Assembly (NCBI RefSeq): GCF_900323885.1
Contig: NZ_OOHJ01000018.1
Coordinates: forward strand, 4,203,001-4,267,000
Length of the DNA: 64,000 bases
Source: [Actinomadura] parvosata subsp. kistnae
Lineage (GTDB): Bacteria > Actinomycetota > Actinomycetes > Streptosporangiales > Streptosporangiaceae
Direction of reading: 5' to 3'
Shown: piece by piece, positions 61,099 through 64,000 of the stretch
Layout of the letters: the number at the start of each line of letters is the position of its first letter
How positions within the stretch are numbered: the stretch's first letter is position 1
The notes under the pieces: generated by a model
What the model was told of the DNA's origin: nothing
Database searches by the model: none
What the model saw: only the letters and a program-made list of their open reading frames with translations
Made by a program: the position numbers and the translations under genes

Positions 61099-61479
61099 GT
61101 GAAAAAGGAGCTCCGGACCACGGAGGGCGCCGCCCCCATCGGCGCCTACTCACAAGGGCTCGTCGTCGGCGACTTCGTCTACACCTCCGGCGCCGGCCCC
61201 CTCGACCCCCAGACCGGCGAGGTCGTCGGCGACGACGTGGCCGCCCAGACGCACCAGACCATGCGCAACCTCGGCGCCATCCTGGCCGCCCACGGCCTCG
61301 GCTACGACGACGTCGTCAAGGCCACCGTCCACCTGCAGCACCTCAAGCGCGACTTCGCCGCGTTCAACGAGGTGTACAAGTCGTACTTCAACCAGCCGTA
61401 CCCCGTGCGGACCACGGTCGGGTCCGACCTGATGGACATCCTGGTGGAGATCGACTTCGTCGCGCACAAGAGCGCCTGA
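61099..61479 (+). CDS. RidA-family deaminase
   Basis: A 126-residue RidA/YjgF protein: APIGAYSQGLVVGDFVYTSG and VEIDFVAHKSA, with the Arg in YPVRTTVG that holds the imine carboxylate. RidA hydrolyses the 2-aminoacrylate-type enamines made by PLP dehydratases, which fits the gene before it. GTG start 9 bp after that gene with AGGGAG. Confidence 0.92.
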   Translation: MKKELRTTEGAAPIGAYSQGLVVGDFVYTSGAGPLDPQTGEVVGDDVAAQTHQTMRNLGAILAAHGLGYDDVVKATVHLQHLKRDFAAFNEVYKSYFNQPYPVRTTVGSDLMDILVEIDFVAHKSA

Positions 61480-61488
61480 GGTGCGGCC

Positions 61489-62679
61489 GTGGACAGTTCG
61501 GTGTACGTCTTCGTCGAGGACCTGCGCGGCGAGGGCGTCGAGCGGGTGCTCGACAGGATCAGCGGGTACGGCGTCGCCGGCGTCACCGTCGGCGCCGTGC
61601 ACCACGCCTCCCGCGACGTCACCCCGCACGGGCTGTCCCGGCTGACGCTGCGCCACGACGGGGCGCACTTCACCCCGCCGCCCGACCTGTTCGACGGCCT
61701 CCGCCTGACCCCCGTGCCCGGCTACACCGACGCCTTCGACGGCCTGCGCGACGCGTGCGCCAAACGGTCGATGAAGCTGCACGGCTGGACGGTCTTCCTG
61801 CGCAACGCCACGATCGGCACCGCGCACCCCGACGTCACCGTACGCGACTGCTTCGGCGACCGCGGCTCGCTCACCGACCTGTGCCCCGCCCACCCCGACG
61901 TGCGCGACTACGCCGTCGCGCTGGCCAGGGCGGTGGCCAGGCTCGGCGTCGACAGCGTGGTGGCCGAGTCGCTGCACTTCCGGCCGCTCAAGCCGCAGCG
62001 CTCGTTCGTGCCGCTCGGGCCGATGGACGCCTACCTGTTCGCCCTCTGCTTCTGCGACTACTGCATGCGTCGGGCCACCGACCTGGGCGTCAACGCCGAG
62101 GTGGCGCGCGAGGAGTGCGCCCGCATCGTCGGCGGCGTCTTCGACGGCGACCCGCCCGCCCAGGGCGAGGTCACCCGCGCGGCGCTCACCGCGTACGCCG
62201 GGCCCGACGTCGTCGCCTACGCCCGCGCCCGCTCCGAGACCGTCACCACGCTGGTGTCGGAGGTGGCCTCGGCGGTCGCCGGCGAAGGGTCCAAGCTCGT
62301 CTTCATCGACCCCACGGGCGCCGTCAAGGGCTACACCGACGGCCTGCCCACCCCCGGCCTGGCCGCGCACGACGCCTGGCAGCTCGGGGTCGACCTGGTG
62401 GCGCTCGGCGACCTCGTGCCCGCGTTCGGCGTGCTCGCGTACGCGCGCGACGCCGCCCGGGTGGCCGACGACGTGGGCGCCTACCTGCGCTCGGTGGGCA
62501 AGGACCGCGAGGTGCGCGCGGTGCTGCGGCCCGGCTACCCCGACAGCGACTCCACCGACCGGCTGGTGGCCAAGGCCAGGGGGGCGAAGGCGGCGGGGGC
62601 GTCGGCGGTCGACTTCTACGCGTACGGGCTGGTGCCGCACCCGGTGCTCGACCGCATCCCGGCGGCCCTGTCGCTCTAG
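61489..62679 (+). CDS. Uncharacterised protein of a D-amino-acid operon
   Basis: A 396-residue protein with no family I can name. Its alternating beta-alpha pattern (GVAGVTVGAVHHASRDV, LGVDSVVAESLHFR, then FGVLAYARDAARVADDV, VRAVLRPGYPDSDS) suggests a TIM barrel like glycoside hydrolases. A short segment (LCFCDYCMRRA) has three closely spaced cysteines and is like the CxxC seen in some glycosidase-fold proteins. It starts 9 bp after RidA, so a role in the same pathway is likely, but the reaction is unknown. Confidence 0.8.
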   Translation: MDSSVYVFVEDLRGEGVERVLDRISGYGVAGVTVGAVHHASRDVTPHGLSRLTLRHDGAHFTPPPDLFDGLRLTPVPGYTDAFDGLRDACAKRSMKLHGWTVFLRNATIGTAHPDVTVRDCFGDRGSLTDLCPAHPDVRDYAVALARAVARLGVDSVVAESLHFRPLKPQRSFVPLGPMDAYLFALCFCDYCMRRATDLGVNAEVAREECARIVGGVFDGDPPAQGEVTRAALTAYAGPDVVAYARARSETVTTLVSEVASAVAGEGSKLVFIDPTGAVKGYTDGLPTPGLAAHDAWQLGVDLVALGDLVPAFGVLAYARDAARVADDVGAYLRSVGKDREVRAVLRPGYPDSDSTDRLVAKARGAKAAGASAVDFYAYGLVPHPVLDRIPAALSL

Positions 62680-62706
62680 TGCTGCGGTGCTCCTTCTCGC
62701 GGCCGG

Positions 62707-63246
62707 TCAGATGCCGTCGAGGAGGGCCGACACCGCTTCGGTGGCGAAGTCGTCGCCCGGTCGCAGGCCGCGGAAGACCGCCCGCATCCACACGGCCCCG
62801 GCCAGCAGGTCGACGATCAGCATCGGGTCGGCCGACTCCTTCAGCTCGCCCCTGCCCACCGCGCGCTCGAAGATCCGGCGTTCCCTGGCGAACCGGTCGG
62901 CGAAGAAGCGCCGCGCGTCCAGCTCGGGATGGCGGACGGCGGCGCCCAGCGCGGCCACCGCGATGTCGCTGCCGGGCGGCTCGGTCAGCAGCCGCCGGAC
63001 GCCCTCGACCAGCGCCACGAGATCGCCGCGCAGGCTCCCCGTGTCGGGGGCGTCGAACGCGAGCACGTCGGACTCGACCAGGGCCGCCCCCAGCAGCGCC
63101 GCCTTCGACGGCCACCACCGGTAGATCGTCGTCTTGTTGACGCCCGCGCGCTCGGCGACCCCCTCGACGGTCAGCCCGTCGTAGCCCTTCTCGGCGACCA
63201 GCCGCAACGTCGCATCGAAGATCTCCTGCTGCTTCCTCGGCGCCAT
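62707..63246 (-). CDS. TetR-family repressor
   Basis: A 179-residue regulator. The HTH is ATLRLVAEKGYDGLTVEGVA and ERAGVNKTTIYRWWPSKAAL (residues 10-50), followed by a TetR C-terminal domain of the TetR_C_11-like type. Start at 63246 (MAPRKQQ); an ATG at 63255 overlaps the LysE stop and adds three residues. It is coupled to the LysE-type gene and probably controls it. Confidence 0.9.
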   Translation of the reverse strand: MAPRKQQEIFDATLRLVAEKGYDGLTVEGVAERAGVNKTTIYRWWPSKAALLGAALVESDVLAFDAPDTGSLRGDLVALVEGVRRLLTEPPGSDIAVAALGAAVRHPELDARRFFADRFARERRIFERAVGRGELKESADPMLIVDLLAGAVWMRAVFRGLRPGDDFATEAVSALLDGI

Positions 63247-63251
63247 GCGCC

Positions 63252-63866
63252 TCATTCTCTCCCGGTGAACGCCGTGAGCACGCCGAGCCCGAGGTAGACG
63301 ACGCCGCTGACGTACCGCAGGCTCCTGGCGGCCCGGTCGAGGCGGCGGCCCAGGGCGCCGGCGGTGAGCGCGTACGCGACGTCGGAGATCAGCCCCAGGA
63401 GCATCAGCGTGAGGCCGAACACCACCACCTGCAGCGCGGGCGAGCCCGACTCCGGGTGCACGAACTGCGGCAGGAGCGCCAGGAAGAACAGCAGGGTCTT
63501 GGGGTTGAACACGTTGACCAGCACGCCTTCGAGGAACACCTTGCGCAGCGGCTGCGGCTCCGGGCGCCCCGCCTGCGCCTGCTTGCTGGTGAACGCCCGG
63601 ATCGCCAGGTACACGAGGTAGGCGACGCCGGCCCACTTGATGACCGAGTACAGCGTCGCGGAGCGCGCGATCACGAACGACAGGCCTGCGGCGGCGGCCG
63701 CGATGTGCACGAGCGTGCCGAGCTCGATGCCCAGGGCGCTGACCAGGCCCGCGGACCGGCCCTGGGCGAGACCCCGGGCGGTGATGTAGAGGTGGTTCGG
63801 CCCGGGGATGAGGACGAGGACGACCGAGGTTGTCAGGAAGAGGGTAAAAGTCGCGGGAGATATCAC
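63252..63866 (-). CDS. LysE/RhtB-family exporter
   Basis: A 204-residue six-helix exporter. VVLVLIPGPNHLYITARGLA at 15-34 and VLVNVFNPKTLLFFLALLPQ are the family marks. It is a paralogue of the exporter at 16233-16859. The TetR gene follows with overlapping ends, so expression is probably induced by its substrate, which is unknown. Confidence 0.92.
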   Translation of the reverse strand: MISPATFTLFLTTSVVLVLIPGPNHLYITARGLAQGRSAGLVSALGIELGTLVHIAAAAAGLSFVIARSATLYSVIKWAGVAYLVYLAIRAFTSKQAQAGRPEPQPLRKVFLEGVLVNVFNPKTLLFFLALLPQFVHPESGSPALQVVVFGLTLMLLGLISDVAYALTAGALGRRLDRAARSLRYVSGVVYLGLGVLTAFTGRE

Positions 63867-63893
63867 GAAAGAGCAGCGTAGGATGGTCTTGGT

Positions 63894-64000
63894 ATGTCGA
63901 AGAGGGCCAATCCCGGGCCGGTTTCCCGGACCAATGCGTTGTCAGCGGGCTCTGGCATAGTTTCTGGCGTGAACGGTCTTCTTGTCGGGCGCTCCGCGGA
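63894..64000 (+). CDS. Possible start of a gene cut by the window edge
   Basis: From an ATG at 63894 the frame reads MSKRANPGPVSRTNALSAGS and stays open to the edge. A GTG at 63969 (VNGLLVGRSA) is an alternative. A TAGGAT box about nine bases before the ATG could be a -10 element. Too short to identify. Confidence 0.3.
   Translation, partial: MSKRANPGPVSRTNALSAGSGIVSGVNGLLVGRSA

Overview
The window is very GC-rich actinobacterial DNA with the gene content of a soil Streptosporangiaceae or Nonomuraea-type organism. That placement is an inference from codon use, GTG starts, many two-component systems, and TPR/Sel1, SURF1, DUF3817 and DUF4173 proteins. No rRNA, tRNA, CRISPR array, transposase, integrase or replication origin was found. 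Most genes are chromosomal housekeeping or catabolic genes.

Layout. 1-7.1 kb is a sterol side-chain catabolism cluster: a divergent enoyl-CoA hydratase, then five tightly coupled genes (acyl-CoA ligase, tandem OB-fold/DUF35 protein, two thiolase-like lipid-transfer proteins, second acyl-CoA ligase). The set resembles the M. tuberculosis fadD19-echA19-Rv3521-ltp4-ltp3 group. The divergent promoter has an exact match to the KstR2 operator consensus and a second palindrome with a KstR-like core. 7.3-9.2 kb is a NarL-type two-component system. 9.2-16.1 kb is one very large gene split by a single-base shift: a dead trypsin-like domain, a P-loop NTPase and a long TPR region. 16.2-20 kb holds a LysE exporter, LysR, cysteine dioxygenase, PPOX-like protein and an ArsR-type regulator behind a 36-bp perfect palindrome.

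20-27 kb is the most irregular stretch. Between a hydrolase, a SnoaL/TetR pair, an NmrA/AraC pair and a broken MFS transporter lie four unrelated intergenic tandem-repeat arrays (units of 26, 178, 20 and 30 bp) and a methyltransferase remnant. 27-33 kb holds a MerR-PP2C fusion, an AhpD-like protein, a pair of SMC/ABC-like ATPases that could be a defence module, and an M20 dipeptidase. 33-42 kb holds an aminotransferase with alanine dehydrogenase, a Sel1 protein, a TauE-like membrane protein with a Cys-rich partner, an Lrp regulator facing an NmrA protein, and small enzymes.

42-50.5 kb holds a ClpN-HTH pair facing a FAD monooxygenase across a symmetric leaderless promoter/operator, a DUF234 ATPase-nuclease, a second NarL-type system, gamma-glutamyltransferase and a Baeyer-Villiger-type monooxygenase. 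50.6-58.4 kb holds SURF1, DUF3817, a pseudokinase with two C-lobes, an arylamine N-acetyltransferase, and an OmpR-type system whose kinase frame runs into a DUF4173 membrane protein. 58.4-62.7 kb is a D-amino-acid operon (D-aminoacylase, D-threonine-aldolase-like, RidA, and an unrecognised fourth protein). TetR and a second LysE exporter close the window.

Five reading-frame breaks (one in the TPR gene, three in the MFS gene, one before DUF4173) are each cured by adding one G/C to a run of four or five. This makes assembly indels a serious alternative to real gene decay.
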